From an uncultured Clostridia bacterium (GTDB lineage: Bacteria; Bacillota; Clostridia; Oscillospirales; Ruminococcaceae): 9,469 bases of DNA. The notes beneath the pieces are model-generated. The model did not search any database. It saw only the letters and a list, made by a program, of their open reading frames with translations, and was not told the origin of the DNA. The position numbers were made by a program, and so were the translations under genes. Location: contig CAMWLH010000056.1 in NCBI GenBank assembly GCA_947175045.1, forward strand, positions 1 to 9,469. Direction: 5' to 3'. Below are positions 1-6,886 of the stretch, piece by piece (the first letter of the stretch is position 1; every line of letters begins with the position of its first letter).

Positions 1-2
1 TG

Positions 3-236
3 GGGAGTTTTCATGAATGGGAATGGGAGTGGCTTTTCGGGCGCGGCTCATTCGGGAGCTACCTCTTAGGCTCATATAGATTCGGGAGCTTCGGCTCATA
101 CAATGGATTCCCCCTTGACGCAATGCCCTCGGCAGACCGCCTGTGGCAATGCCTTGACGAATACGACAGGATAATGTTTATGAATCTTGTAAATTGTCCC
201 TTAAACCGTTACGGCTACGGGATACACAATATTTGA
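3..236 (+). CDS. C-terminal fragment of an unidentified protein (5' end outside window)
   Basis: An open frame enters from the left edge and stops at TGA 234-236; no start is visible, so this is a partial gene of at least 77 codons. The fragment begins with an alternating Glu-Trp stretch (HEWEWEWLF). It then has an eight-residue periodic segment, GSFGSYLL / GSYRFGSF / GSYNGFPL, encoded by GGCTCA recurring at 45, 69 and 93. It ends with an ordinary-looking tail, LWQCLDEYDRIMFMNLVNCP, closing in YGYGIHNI. The other two forward frames are closed by stops within the first 70 bases, which supports this reading. The next gene begins 49 bp downstream on the same strand, so the two may be co-transcribed. 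I do not recognise the family. Moderate confidence that it is coding, none on function. Confidence 0.6.
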   Translation, partial: GSFHEWEWEWLFGRGSFGSYLLGSYRFGSFGSYNGFPLDAMPSADRLWQCLDEYDRIMFMNLVNCPLNRYGYGIHNI

Positions 237-285
237 TTTTACGGCAGATTTTCGGAACTGCCGTGATTTATTTCGCGGAGGGTAT

Positions 286-1116
286 ATGAACGCCATTCAC
301 ATTATTTCCACCGCGCCCTTTTTCGCGAGGGGCGGTAAGCGTCTCCGCACGGAGGACTTTGATCTGTATTGCATGGCGCTGTCCGCTCTGGCGTGGCGCA
401 AATACAACGGGAAGATATCGCTTTATATTGATAAAAAAGGTTGGGAGTATTACCGTTCGCTGGGATTTGAAAGGCTCTGGGACGAGGTCCGCGTATGTGT
501 GCCGGACGATCTGGAGGGGATAAACTCCGTTATGTTCTGGGCGGGAGGAAAGCTGTTCGCGCTGCGTGAGGCGAAGGCTCCCGTGGTAATGCTCGACACG
601 GATTTTATCGTGTGGAAGCCGCTGAAATTCGGCAGAGAGCTTATTGCGGCACACCGCGAGGACTTATCACCCGACATTTACCCGCCGCTTAGCTTTTTCA
701 GAACGCGCGGGCACGCTCTGCCTGATTTTGACGAGAGCGTTCTGCCGCTCAACACCGCCTTTTTGTATCTCCCCGACAATGATTTCAAGGAGTTTTACAC
801 CTCCCAGGCGATAGCCTTTATGAAGTCCGCCGAGAACTCCGAGGACGTTCTGAGGTATATGGTGTTCGCGGAGCAGCGCATGGCGGCAATGTGCGCCGAG
901 TACACGGGAACTCCCGTGAAAACTCTGCTGAACAAGGACGATCTGTTTTTCCCTCAAAGCGGCTTTACACATCTTTGGGGAGCAAAGCAGGCAATGCGGG
1001 ATAATCCCGAGCTCCGTCGGGACTTTCTTGACCGCTGCCGCAGCCGCCTGAAATGTGAGTTCCCCGAATATGGGGATATAGCGGATATTATTGACGGACA
1101 AGCGCCCCAGGGATAA
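286..1116 (+). CDS. Glycosyltransferase-like protein (GT-A type, DTD motif)
   Basis: A soluble 276-residue protein without signal peptide or membrane segment. The key stretch is WAGGKLFAL (85-93) followed by VVMLDTDFIVW (100-110). An aspartate-X-aspartate at the end of a hydrophobic strand is the usual metal and nucleotide-sugar site of GT-A glycosyltransferases. The preceding strand SLYIDKKG (45-52) and the later segments LPLNTAFLYLP (153-163), FAEQRM (194-199) and FTHLWGAK (227-234) fit the layout of DUF6734-like or capsular-polysaccharide transferases, from memory of that family. It would transfer a sugar to a surface glycan, but donor and acceptor cannot be read here. The start ATG is preceded by GGAGG (276-280). 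The stop codon lies inside a GC-rich stem-loop. It could also be a non-catalytic GT-fold protein. Confidence 0.6.
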   Translation: MNAIHIISTAPFFARGGKRLRTEDFDLYCMALSALAWRKYNGKISLYIDKKGWEYYRSLGFERLWDEVRVCVPDDLEGINSVMFWAGGKLFALREAKAPVVMLDTDFIVWKPLKFGRELIAAHREDLSPDIYPPLSFFRTRGHALPDFDESVLPLNTAFLYLPDNDFKEFYTSQAIAFMKSAENSEDVLRYMVFAEQRMAAMCAEYTGTPVKTLLNKDDLFFPQSGFTHLWGAKQAMRDNPELRRDFLDRCRSRLKCEFPEYGDIADIIDGQAPQG

Positions 1117-1124
1117 TGGGGCGC
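1102..1124 (+). terminator. Stem-loop spanning the stop codon of the glycosyltransferase-like gene
   Basis: A perfect 7-bp inverted repeat, GCGCCCC (1102-1108) and GGGGCGC (1118-1124), encloses a 9-nt loop that contains the TAA stop (1114-1116). No run of T follows, so it is not a classical intrinsic terminator by itself. It may protect the mRNA 3' end or act with the stronger hairpin at 1189-1221. Confidence 0.35.
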
Positions 1125-1188
1125 TCCAGTCTGAATAAAAGGTTATAGCGACGTAATATTGACGCAGGAATTTTTCGCAAGTCGATTT

Positions 1189-1221
1189 AAAAGCGCAGCC
1201 CGCTTCGCGGGCTGCGCTTTT
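1189..1221. terminator. Bidirectional intrinsic terminator within repeat copy A
   Basis: Perfect 15-bp inverted repeat: AAAAGCGCAGCCCGC (1189-1203), a TTC loop, and its complement (1207-1221). The A-run on one side and T-run on the other make it a GC-rich stem followed by U residues when read from either strand. It sits between a plus-strand gene ending at 1116 and a minus-strand operon ending at 1380, so it can stop both. Confidence 0.7.
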
Positions 1222-1252
1222 AATCGAGGCTAACGGAACCCGTCGAAGGCGA

Positions 1253-1276
1253 GTGGAGTGGTGGAGTGGTGGAGTC
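1253..1276 (+). repeat. Three tandem octamers GTGGAGTG
   Basis: GTGGAGTG at 1253-1260 and 1261-1268 is followed by GTGGAGTC at 1269-1276. The array occupies the position in repeat copy A where copy B has its own small hairpin. Such a short array could vary in copy number by slippage. Confidence 0.6.
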
Positions 1277-1379
1277 GTGAGGAAAATTCGCATTTAAATA
1301 ATTTGCCTCTCGTCAACATATACCCACAACACCCCGCCGGCATAACTTAAAAGCTATTATGCTAAATCGGCGACCGATC

Positions 1380-2519
1380 TTACTCCGCCTCCATCATGAT
1401 CTCCTTGACTGATATTTTTCCGATCCTGCGCGAATAGCACAGCATAACGGCTTCGTAGACCACCGCGAACGAGACGGCGGCGATGATCAACGCCTGTACA
1501 TTGAACTCAAAAACGGGGACGTTTTCAATATCCTTGAAAATCACCTCTACCGCGATCTTAAGCAGCAGATATTGATAAAGCGTGCCTATCACAAATCCTG
1601 CCGCTGCCGCAGGGCGGTATCCGCTTAGTATTGCCGAGGAGCACTCCCTGCCCGAATAGCCGAATATCTTCATTATGGAAACGCTCCCCGCGTTTGATCT
1701 GACAACGGTCGTGACCGCGATAAACAGCGTTGTGAACGCCAATACCACGCCTATCATAAAAGTCATTGCCGACATCATTTCGCTTGCCAGATCGCCCATT
1801 CCGAAAGACATCTGCACCATTGCCGAATAGCAGAACGACGCGAACGCGATAAAAAACACAAGCGATCTCCGACCCCTTAACGTTATTTTTTTAAGCTCCT
1901 TAAGAAACGGCATATTGTCCTTTGCCGCAACGTCCCTTGACTTGCTGTCGGGTTTACCCTTTAACAGATCGAGCACGGGCGTTTTCATTCTAAAAAAGCT
2001 GTAAATAACAGATAGCAGCGCAAACGCGGCGGTCGGAGCTATCACAAGCAAAATCAGCAGCCGCGGGTGAAATTCCGCGCTGAAATCCGGCAGCAGCCCG
2101 GACTCGTTCTGCACCGAATAAAACGCGGGCATGATCAAATACGCTCCCGAAAATCCCGCCAGTGTTCCCGCGAAAACGCTCAGCCCGAACACCCAGAAGC
2201 CAGCCGCTATGCGGATATTTGAATAACCCATAGCCTTTAGTATACCTAACTCTTTTCGGTGGGAATCTATGTAGTGCTTGATATAAAAGCACAGCATTAC
2301 GACCGAGGTCATAAGCAGACAGCCGCCGCTGACCGCGCTCACCACCGAGCCCGTCATAACAAGCGCGTCATACAGCGCGCGGCTCTCGTCGGCTATCTGA
2401 GCTTCAATGCCGTTCAGATCGAGGTTATAATTCAGAAACAGCGTGCTTACAAATACCGCGCAAGCCGATATTATAACTATCCCCAGCAGCTTGCAGACGT
2501 CCTTTGCTCCTATTATCAT
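1380..2519 (-). CDS. FtsX-type ABC transporter permease
   Basis: Integral membrane subunit of about 379 residues, paired with the ATPase encoded just upstream. Hydrophobic segments suggest eight membrane spans in two halves. An N-terminal helix (GIVIISACAVFVSTLFL) precedes a three-span FtsX block that includes the coupling segment HRKELGILKAMGY. A charged cytoplasmic linker follows, then a second block with the matching segment VSIMKIFGYSGREC. The large extracytoplasmic domain found between the first two helices of MacB-like permeases is absent. I chose ATG at 2519 because AGGGTGG lies five bases before it; a GTG at 2528 is also in frame but has a poorly spaced site and would overlap the ATPase stop. 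Expected to export or extract a lipid, peptide or drug; substrate unknown. Confidence 0.88.
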   Translation of the reverse strand: MIIGAKDVCKLLGIVIISACAVFVSTLFLNYNLDLNGIEAQIADESRALYDALVMTGSVVSAVSGGCLLMTSVVMLCFYIKHYIDSHRKELGILKAMGYSNIRIAAGFWVFGLSVFAGTLAGFSGAYLIMPAFYSVQNESGLLPDFSAEFHPRLLILLVIAPTAAFALLSVIYSFFRMKTPVLDLLKGKPDSKSRDVAAKDNMPFLKELKKITLRGRRSLVFFIAFASFCYSAMVQMSFGMGDLASEMMSAMTFMIGVVLAFTTLFIAVTTVVRSNAGSVSIMKIFGYSGRECSSAILSGYRPAAAAGFVIGTLYQYLLLKIAVEVIFKDIENVPVFEFNVQALIIAAVSFAVVYEAVMLCYSRRIGKISVKEIMMEAE

Positions 2520-2521
2520 AT

Positions 2522-3214
2522 TTACCACCCTATCTCATAAGCCGTTTTCTGTGTCTGATTGCGGTATTGTCCGACGATTTTCCCGCTGTTCATTTTTATC
2601 ACCGTTTTCGCCATATCCGCGATATTCGCGTTGTGTGTTACCATTATTACGGTGAATTTCAGCTCGTCGCGGAGCCTGCAAATATAATCCAGCACCGAGC
2701 GCCCCGTTTCCTCGTCCAACGCGCCCGTGGGCTCGTCGAGGAACAGGACGGAGGGCTTCTTCGCCAGCGCACGCGCGGCAGAGACCCGCTGCTGCTCTCC
2801 TCCGCTCAATTCCCGTGGGAGCTTCCTGCGCTTTTCCGACAGCCCCAAAGCGTTGATAATATCGGCATAATCCTTGTTTCCTGCGAGCTCCGCGCCCATT
2901 TTCACGTTACGGTCAACGTTCAGATTGGGCAGAAGATAGTACTGCTGAAAAATAAAGCCGATGTTTTTTCTGCGGAACGCAGTCAGACTATCGTCGGAAA
3001 GCTCCGCGATATTTTCCCCGTCGTAGAAAATACTCCCGCTGTCGGGGCGCTCCAGACCGGAGAGCACGTTCAGCAGCGTTGACTTTCCCGAGCCCGACGC
3101 GCCCAGTATCACCGTAAACCCTCCGTCCTCGATATCAATGGATATCCCCTTTAGTATTTCACACCTGTTGTCCCTTGTTCCGTAGGACTTGCGGATATTT
3201 TCAGCTCTGATCAT
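2522..3214 (-). CDS. ABC transporter ATP-binding protein (MacB/LolD-like)
   Basis: Complete 230-residue nucleotide-binding subunit that powers the FtsX-type permease encoded two bases downstream. Visible motifs in order are Walker [10 protein letters not shown] (about 38-46), the Q-loop in [13 protein letters not shown], the signature LSGGEQQR, Walker [13 protein letters not shown], and the switch histidine in VMVTHN. EPTGALDxxTG is typical of the MacB/LolD/FtsE group, which works with FtsX-fold permeases. The start ATG (3214) has a GGGGGAG ribosome site and lies inside the last codons of the TetR gene, a 14-base overlap, so the two are translationally coupled. All catalytic residues appear intact. 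Confidence 0.95.
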   Translation of the reverse strand: MIRAENIRKSYGTRDNRCEILKGISIDIEDGGFTVILGASGSGKSTLLNVLSGLERPDSGSIFYDGENIAELSDDSLTAFRRKNIGFIFQQYYLLPNLNVDRNVKMGAELAGNKDYADIINALGLSEKRRKLPRELSGGEQQRVSAARALAKKPSVLFLDEPTGALDEETGRSVLDYICRLRDELKFTVIMVTHNANIADMAKTVIKMNSGKIVGQYRNQTQKTAYEIGW

Positions 3215-3803
3215 TTTTTCTCCCCCTTATTATGTCTATTATCCATTCCGTCTCGGGCATTCTGCCGCTGCTGAACATTTCGGGCGAGACCGCCAGGCGC
3301 TCCATTATACCCTGTACGCTGCTCCAGAACGCGAGCGACAGCAGCCGCGGGTCGCCCTCGCGGAAATACCCGTATTCCTGCCCCGCCGCGATCACCTCCG
3401 CGGACTGCTCTACCTGGTTCATTCCGTTGATGATCTCCTTTATGTGCGGGGTGACACCCTCGCCGCGGCCGAGCCGCCCCATTATCATAAAAAGATACGG
3501 CACGCGCGGGTACTCCCTAGCATATTGAAACAGCGCTTTCAGAAATCCCTCGAAGTAATCGAGCGGGTTTTCAAAGTTCATTTCCCGCGGAGTATCGGTA
3601 GCCTTTGCGCCATACTGCACGATCTCCTCAAACAGCTTTTCCTTGGACTCAAAGTAGTGGAACATCAGCCCCACGCTCATATCCGCCGCCTGCGCTATAT
3701 CCCCGATCTTGGTTTCCGCGTAACCCTTTTTTGCGAACAGCTCTATCGCTTTGTCAATGATGAGCTCCCTGCGCTGCTCCTTTTGTTCGTCCCTTGTCGC
3801 CAT
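3201..3803 (-). CDS. TetR/AcrR family transcriptional regulator
   Basis: A 200-residue dimeric repressor. The N-terminal helix-turn-helix is clear: AIELFAKKGYAETKIGDIAQ followed by the recognition part MSVGLMFHYFESKEKLFEEI (roughly residues 10-62), including the family's GxxxHYFxSKExL pattern. The rest is helical and would form the ligand-binding and dimer domain, with aromatic and methionine-rich stretches (VPYLFMIMGRLG). It is the first gene of an operon with the ABC ATPase and permease, the usual arrangement for a sensor that derepresses its own exporter. Two palindromes lie just upstream, within the expected start region of its transcript, which points to autorepression. The inducer is unknown. 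The ribosome site is weak. Confidence 0.93.
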   Translation of the reverse strand: MATRDEQKEQRRELIIDKAIELFAKKGYAETKIGDIAQAADMSVGLMFHYFESKEKLFEEIVQYGAKATDTPREMNFENPLDYFEGFLKALFQYAREYPRVPYLFMIMGRLGRGEGVTPHIKEIINGMNQVEQSAEVIAAGQEYGYFREGDPRLLSLAFWSSVQGIMERLAVSPEMFSSGRMPETEWIIDIIRGRKNDQS

Positions 3804-3816
3804 GTTTTTATCTCGT

Positions 3817-3846
3817 TGAATAATAATTCATTGAATTTATATTCAA
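3817..3846. promoter_or_regulatory. Tandem palindromic operator, probably for the adjacent TetR protein
   Basis: Two inverted repeats lie back to back. TGAAT-N4-ATTCA spans 3817-3830, and TTGAAT-N4-ATTCAA spans 3831-3846, both perfect in their arms. Corresponding half-sites are 15 bp apart, so two dimers could bind side by side. The right palindrome begins directly next to the -10 box of the minus-strand promoter and covers the expected start point. Binding by the TetR protein is inferred from position. Confidence 0.7.
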
Positions 3847-3847
3847 T

Positions 3848-3876
3848 ATTATAGCACAATAATATTCTCCTGTCAA
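3848..3876 (-). promoter_or_regulatory. Consensus sigma-A promoter of the TetR/ABC operon
   Basis: On the minus strand, TTGACA (3876-3871) and TATAAT (3853-3848) are separated by exactly 17 bp, with TGC directly before the -10 box (extended -10). Both hexamers match the consensus fully. Transcription should begin near 3841, inside the palindromic operator, leaving a leader of about 38 nt before the TetR gene. Confidence 0.85.
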
Positions 3877-3945
3877 GGGCTTTATGCGGGTTTATTTACA
3901 AAAAAGCGCGAAGCGCGCCGAAGCAACAAATATTTTTCCCTTTCA

Positions 3946-3954
3946 CATAATATA
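3946..3954 (+). promoter_or_regulatory. Possible sporulation-type -10 element (CATAATATA)
   Basis: CATAATATA fits the CATAnnnTA form of mother-cell sigma-E/sigma-K -10 boxes and lies about 50 bp before the proline-rich gene. The matching -35 is imperfect: AC lies 18 bp upstream and ATATT 11 bp upstream, both slightly off the usual spacing. No good sigma-A promoter was found in this gap. This is a weak suggestion only. Confidence 0.25.
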
Positions 3955-4004
3955 AGCTCCCGCCGCATAGATTCTTATAAAAACCAATATCACGGAGGTA
4001 TTTT

Positions 4005-5408
4005 ATGGACGATATGAAAAGGCTTATAGAAAAGTACAAGCAGGAGCTGATGGAATACAGCAGGGCAGCCGCGCCGAAGGAAAATCTGGCGTTTCCCGAG
4101 ATGATAGGGGAGGATGAAGCGGGTCAGACCATGTCGGGCGCTGAAGAAGCTCCCGCTGTTACGGAGAGCGCGCCTGTTCGGGAGACCGCTCCCGCTGCGC
4201 CTGCCCCGCCCGCTCCCCCTGCTCCGCCCATAAATGAGGAGCGGCTCAGTTGTCAGGGCGAGCCCATACCCGATGAGGCTGCTCCGCGGCAGCCCGTTAG
4301 TGGATCCGCGCCGTCAGCCGAGCCCGTCGGTGACGATTCTGCGCAGGATTACGAGGAGCTTACTCCCGTCACATTTAACGGCAATATAGGCGCGCCGAGA
4401 GCTCCTTCCGCGGGGGAGATCTGCGATACGGCGGGTATGCCGCAGGCTCCGACAGAAGCTGCCGCCGAGCCGCCTAAGCCTGCCGGGAGCTCCCCGAAGG
4501 CTTCCGGCAAGCCCGCGAGGAAGCCCGAGATAATAGGCTATGTTGACGAGGACGGTACCTTTGATTACGACAGCATTTTCGGTGATATGCTGGGGGAACA
4601 GCGGGTGTCGGACAGGCGTGTGACGCCTGCAGACGCTCCGCGTTATGACGAGCTGCCGTCCCAGCGGGAAAATTCTGAGGAAAACACTGCGGAAAGCGTA
4701 AAGCGCGGAGGTGATCTGGATTATTCGGGGGAAGCGTCGGGAGTGACCGATAATTCCCCGCGCGAGCCGCGTCCCGAGCCAACTCCCGCGGGAAGCGTCA
4801 CGCCGCAGCAGGCGGAGCAGCTCACCGAGCGCCCGATAAACAGCCGTCCCACCGAGCAGCTTACCGGCAGGAGCTTTGAAAACAGCGAAACTCCCGCCAA
4901 CTCTCGCAGCGATATAAGACCGCTGCACGACGGAACCGCTCCCGCCGACCTCCCCCATGGGAGCCCCGCCTATTCAAATTTGCAGGACTTTGTGCCCTCC
5001 GAGGAATTTGACAGCGACGATGTGCGCGGCAATAATTTCCGTTTCCGCGTTTACACCGCCCGCAACGCACTGCCGATAGCGGGGGCAAACTGCATTATCA
5101 AACGCAAGAACAACGGCGGGTATGTGACAATGTACACCCTTGTCACCGATATAAGCGGTCAGACCGACCCCGTGGCTCTGCCCGCGCCCCCCGCCAGCCT
5201 GTCGCAGTCACCAGGTAACACCGTTCAGCCCTACGCTCTTTATGACGCGGAGGTCAGCGCTAAGGGCTATAATACCGTTGAAATAAAAAATATCCCCGTT
5301 TTTGAGGGAGTGCTGTCGGTGCAGCAAGTTGCCATGATACCTCAGACAGAGGAAAATATTACCGAAATTATTGATGAACAAGAAACGGATATGAACGGAG
5401 GTAAATAA
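4005..5408 (+). CDS. Proline-rich protein with C-terminal carboxypeptidase-regulatory-like domain
   Basis: A 467-residue protein without signal peptide or membrane span. The first about 20 residues look helical (MDDMKRLIEKYKQELMEY). Residues about 30-340 are low-complexity and rich in Pro, Ala, Glu and Ser, with a PAPPAPPAPP run (66-75) and a duplicated EQLTxR motif (271-276, 284-289). One conserved-looking patch is IGYVDEDGTFDYDSIFGDML (177-196). Residues about 343-446 (FRFRVYTARNALPIAGANC ... GYNTVEIKNIPVF) resemble a carboxypeptidase-regulatory or SpaA-like beta-sandwich. It starts after CACGGAGG, and its TAA abuts the ATG of the SpoIID-like gene, so the two are made together. Probably a scaffold or tether for that partner; no enzymatic role is visible. 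Confidence 0.75.
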   Translation: MDDMKRLIEKYKQELMEYSRAAAPKENLAFPEMIGEDEAGQTMSGAEEAPAVTESAPVRETAPAAPAPPAPPAPPINEERLSCQGEPIPDEAAPRQPVSGSAPSAEPVGDDSAQDYEELTPVTFNGNIGAPRAPSAGEICDTAGMPQAPTEAAAEPPKPAGSSPKASGKPARKPEIIGYVDEDGTFDYDSIFGDMLGEQRVSDRRVTPADAPRYDELPSQRENSEENTAESVKRGGDLDYSGEASGVTDNSPREPRPEPTPAGSVTPQQAEQLTERPINSRPTEQLTGRSFENSETPANSRSDIRPLHDGTAPADLPHGSPAYSNLQDFVPSEEFDSDDVRGNNFRFRVYTARNALPIAGANCIIKRKNNGGYVTMYTLVTDISGQTDPVALPAPPASLSQSPGNTVQPYALYDAEVSAKGYNTVEIKNIPVFEGVLSVQQVAMIPQTEENITEIIDEQETDMNGGK

Positions 5409-6770
5409 ATGCCGCAGGTAAATCTCCCCTATATTCCCGAGACGATCACTGTCCACCTCGGACCGCCCGATTCGAGCGCGTCGAACGTTTCGCTGACATT
5501 TCCGAATTATATAAAGAATGTCTGCTCCAGCGAGATTTTTCCCACCTGGCCCGAAGCGGCGCTGCGGGCTAATATATATGTTCAGATAACCTTTGCGCTC
5601 AACCGCGTATACACGGAGTGGTACCGCAGCCGCGGATATAATTTCGATATCACCAGCTCCACCCAGTACGACCAAGCGTTTGTGTACGGACGCGATATTT
5701 TCAATAATATCAGCAATATCGTGGACGAGATATTCAACAATTATGTCGTAAGGCAGGGGAACGTCGAGCCTCTTTTCACGCAGTTCTGCAACGGGACTAC
5801 CGTGACCTGTCAGGGACTTTCGCAGTGGGGAACGGTCACCCTCGCCAACCGCGGCATGACTCCCTATGAGATATTGCAGTACTACTACGGCGAAGACATA
5901 AACATAGTCCGCAACGCGCCGATAGCCTCCTACACCGAGAGCTATCCGGGAACGCCCTTCGGCTTCGGCTCGTCGGGGAATGAGGTCAGGACCATACAAA
6001 TGGAATTGAACCGTATCGGCAACAACTACCCCGCCATCAACAAGATAGTTCCCGCAAACGGGGTGTACGGCGAAAGCACGGTCGAGGCGGTGCGGACGTT
6101 CCAGGGGGTGTTCGGGCTGCCGCAGACGGGCGTTATAAACAAAGCTACATGGTATCAGATAAAATACATTTTTGTTGCGGTAAAGGGATTGTCGGAGCTT
6201 TCCACGGAGGGTCTCACCGAGGAGGAGGTCACCGATCCTTACGCGGCGACCATACAGCTCGGCTCCTACGGAAACGAGGTAAGGCAGGTGCAGTACCTGC
6301 TCAACGTTATCGCCTATTTCAACCCCTCGGTTCCCACGGTCTCCTCCGACGGGGTATTCAACAGCGCCATGCAGCGGCAGGTAATAGCCTTTGAGGAGTT
6401 TTACGGGCTTACCCCCGACGGCGTGGTGGATTTCCGCACATGGCAGCTTATGCGCAAAATATACGCGGATATACTGAACTCCCTCCCCGAGGGCTACACG
6501 GGGACCACTGCCGCCCTCTACCCGGGCTATAACCTTACCCCCGGCATGAAAAACGACGACGTGCGGCTGCTCCAGACCTATCTGCGACTTATCGGGCAGA
6601 ATATCAGCGGCATTCCCGTCGTGGACGTTACGGGATATTTCGGCGAGAACACCGAAAACGCCGTGAGAATATTCCAGCGGCTCTACGGTATCCCCGTTAC
6701 GGGAATAGTCGGCGCGTCAACATGGGACTCCATCGCTAAGGAATACAACTATATCCGCTTCGGGACATAA
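5409..6770 (+). CDS. SpoIID-like protein with three peptidoglycan-binding repeats
   Basis: A 453-residue protein. Residues about 13-165 follow the SpoIID/LytB pattern: YIKNVCSSEIFPTWPEAALRA (34-54) carries the glutamate (E42) at the place of the SpoIID lytic-transglycosylase catalytic acid, and CQGLSQWGTVTLANRGMTPYEILQYYYG (134-161) matches the family's C-terminal signature. The usual GHGVGMSQ is altered to TCQGLSQ, and cysteines 39, 127 and 134 stand out. Three PG_binding_1 repeats follow at about 186-252, 282-351 and 375-446, each with the GxxVRxxQ...GxxGxxTxxAVxxFQ...GLPxTGxxxxxTW layout. No signal peptide or anchor is present, unlike classical SpoIID. Its ribosome site GGAGG (5397-5401) lies in the end of the upstream gene, with no intergenic base. 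A role on spore or cell-wall peptidoglycan is inferred. Confidence 0.85.
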   Translation: MPQVNLPYIPETITVHLGPPDSSASNVSLTFPNYIKNVCSSEIFPTWPEAALRANIYVQITFALNRVYTEWYRSRGYNFDITSSTQYDQAFVYGRDIFNNISNIVDEIFNNYVVRQGNVEPLFTQFCNGTTVTCQGLSQWGTVTLANRGMTPYEILQYYYGEDINIVRNAPIASYTESYPGTPFGFGSSGNEVRTIQMELNRIGNNYPAINKIVPANGVYGESTVEAVRTFQGVFGLPQTGVINKATWYQIKYIFVAVKGLSELSTEGLTEEEVTDPYAATIQLGSYGNEVRQVQYLLNVIAYFNPSVPTVSSDGVFNSAMQRQVIAFEEFYGLTPDGVVDFRTWQLMRKIYADILNSLPEGYTGTTAALYPGYNLTPGMKNDDVRLLQTYLRLIGQNISGIPVVDVTGYFGENTENAVRIFQRLYGIPVTGIVGASTWDSIAKEYNYIRFGT

Positions 6771-6812
6771 GGGTTGACGAGAATTAAATGATTTAAAAGA
6801 ATTTCCCGCACC

Positions 6813-6835
6813 GCAAGAACGCTTTGCGTTCTTGC
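6813..6835. terminator. First hairpin in repeat copy B
   Basis: Perfect 10-bp inverted repeat, GCAAGAACGC (6813-6822) and GCGTTCTTGC (6826-6835), with a TTT loop. No U-run follows on either side, so it is more a structural arm of the repeat than a terminator on its own. Confidence 0.45.
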
Positions 6836-6839
6836 TAGC

Positions 6840-6886
6840 CCTTTGACAAAGCAGCTCCCGCTTTGCGGGAGCTGCTTTGTCAAAGG
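6840..6886. terminator. Long 22-bp perfect hairpin in repeat copy B
   Basis: The arms 6840-6861 and 6865-6886 are perfectly complementary over 22 bp around a TTT loop. The core is AGCTCCCGC/GCGGGAGCT and the base is TTTGAC/GTCAAA. It lies 70 bp after the SpoIID-like gene and faces the minus-strand gene ending at 7027. It should form a very stable RNA stem from either strand and is likely to stop or protect both transcripts, although no long U-tract follows. Confidence 0.6.

Larger units (their letters stand above)
1159..1317. repeat. Dispersed structured repeat, copy A
   Basis: Non-coding element between two convergent genes. One end reads GCAGGAATTTTTCGCAAG (1164-1181); the other carries GAGGAAAATTCGC (1279-1291), an ATTTAAAT box and the terminal TCTCGTCAAC (1308-1317). 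The outermost bases, TTGACG (1159-1164) and CGTCAA (1311-1316), are inverted repeats. The same end sequences recur in inverse orientation at 6773-6906 and, partly, in the same orientation at 8171-8256, while the interior differs. The interior here holds a 15-bp perfect hairpin and three tandem octamers. No reading frame or transposase is associated, so it is a small non-autonomous or REP-like element. Confidence 0.7.

Noticed and set aside
667..1293. A 208-codon minus-strand open frame overlapping the glycosyltransferase-like gene
   Set aside because: It runs through the hairpin of repeat A and opposite a better-supported gene; no family resemblance.
1159..1317. Repeat A as a CRISPR array or tRNA-like gene
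   Set aside because: The octamers are directly adjacent with no spacers, and the hairpins do not form a cloverleaf.
3189..3854. A 221-codon plus-strand open frame opposite the TetR gene
   Set aside because: It is antisense to a clear TetR protein, covers its operator and promoter, and its translation has no recognisable fold; it is a by-product of GC-biased codons.
3901..3920. GCGC-rich inverted repeat after the A-run (GCGCGAAGCGCGC) as a terminator
   Set aside because: It lies between two divergent promoter regions, where no transcript would be expected to end, and its arms are only four to five bases.
5208..5999. A 263-codon minus-strand open frame across the proline-rich/SpoIID-like junction
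   Set aside because: It spans the ends of two well-supported plus-strand genes and shows no domain of its own.
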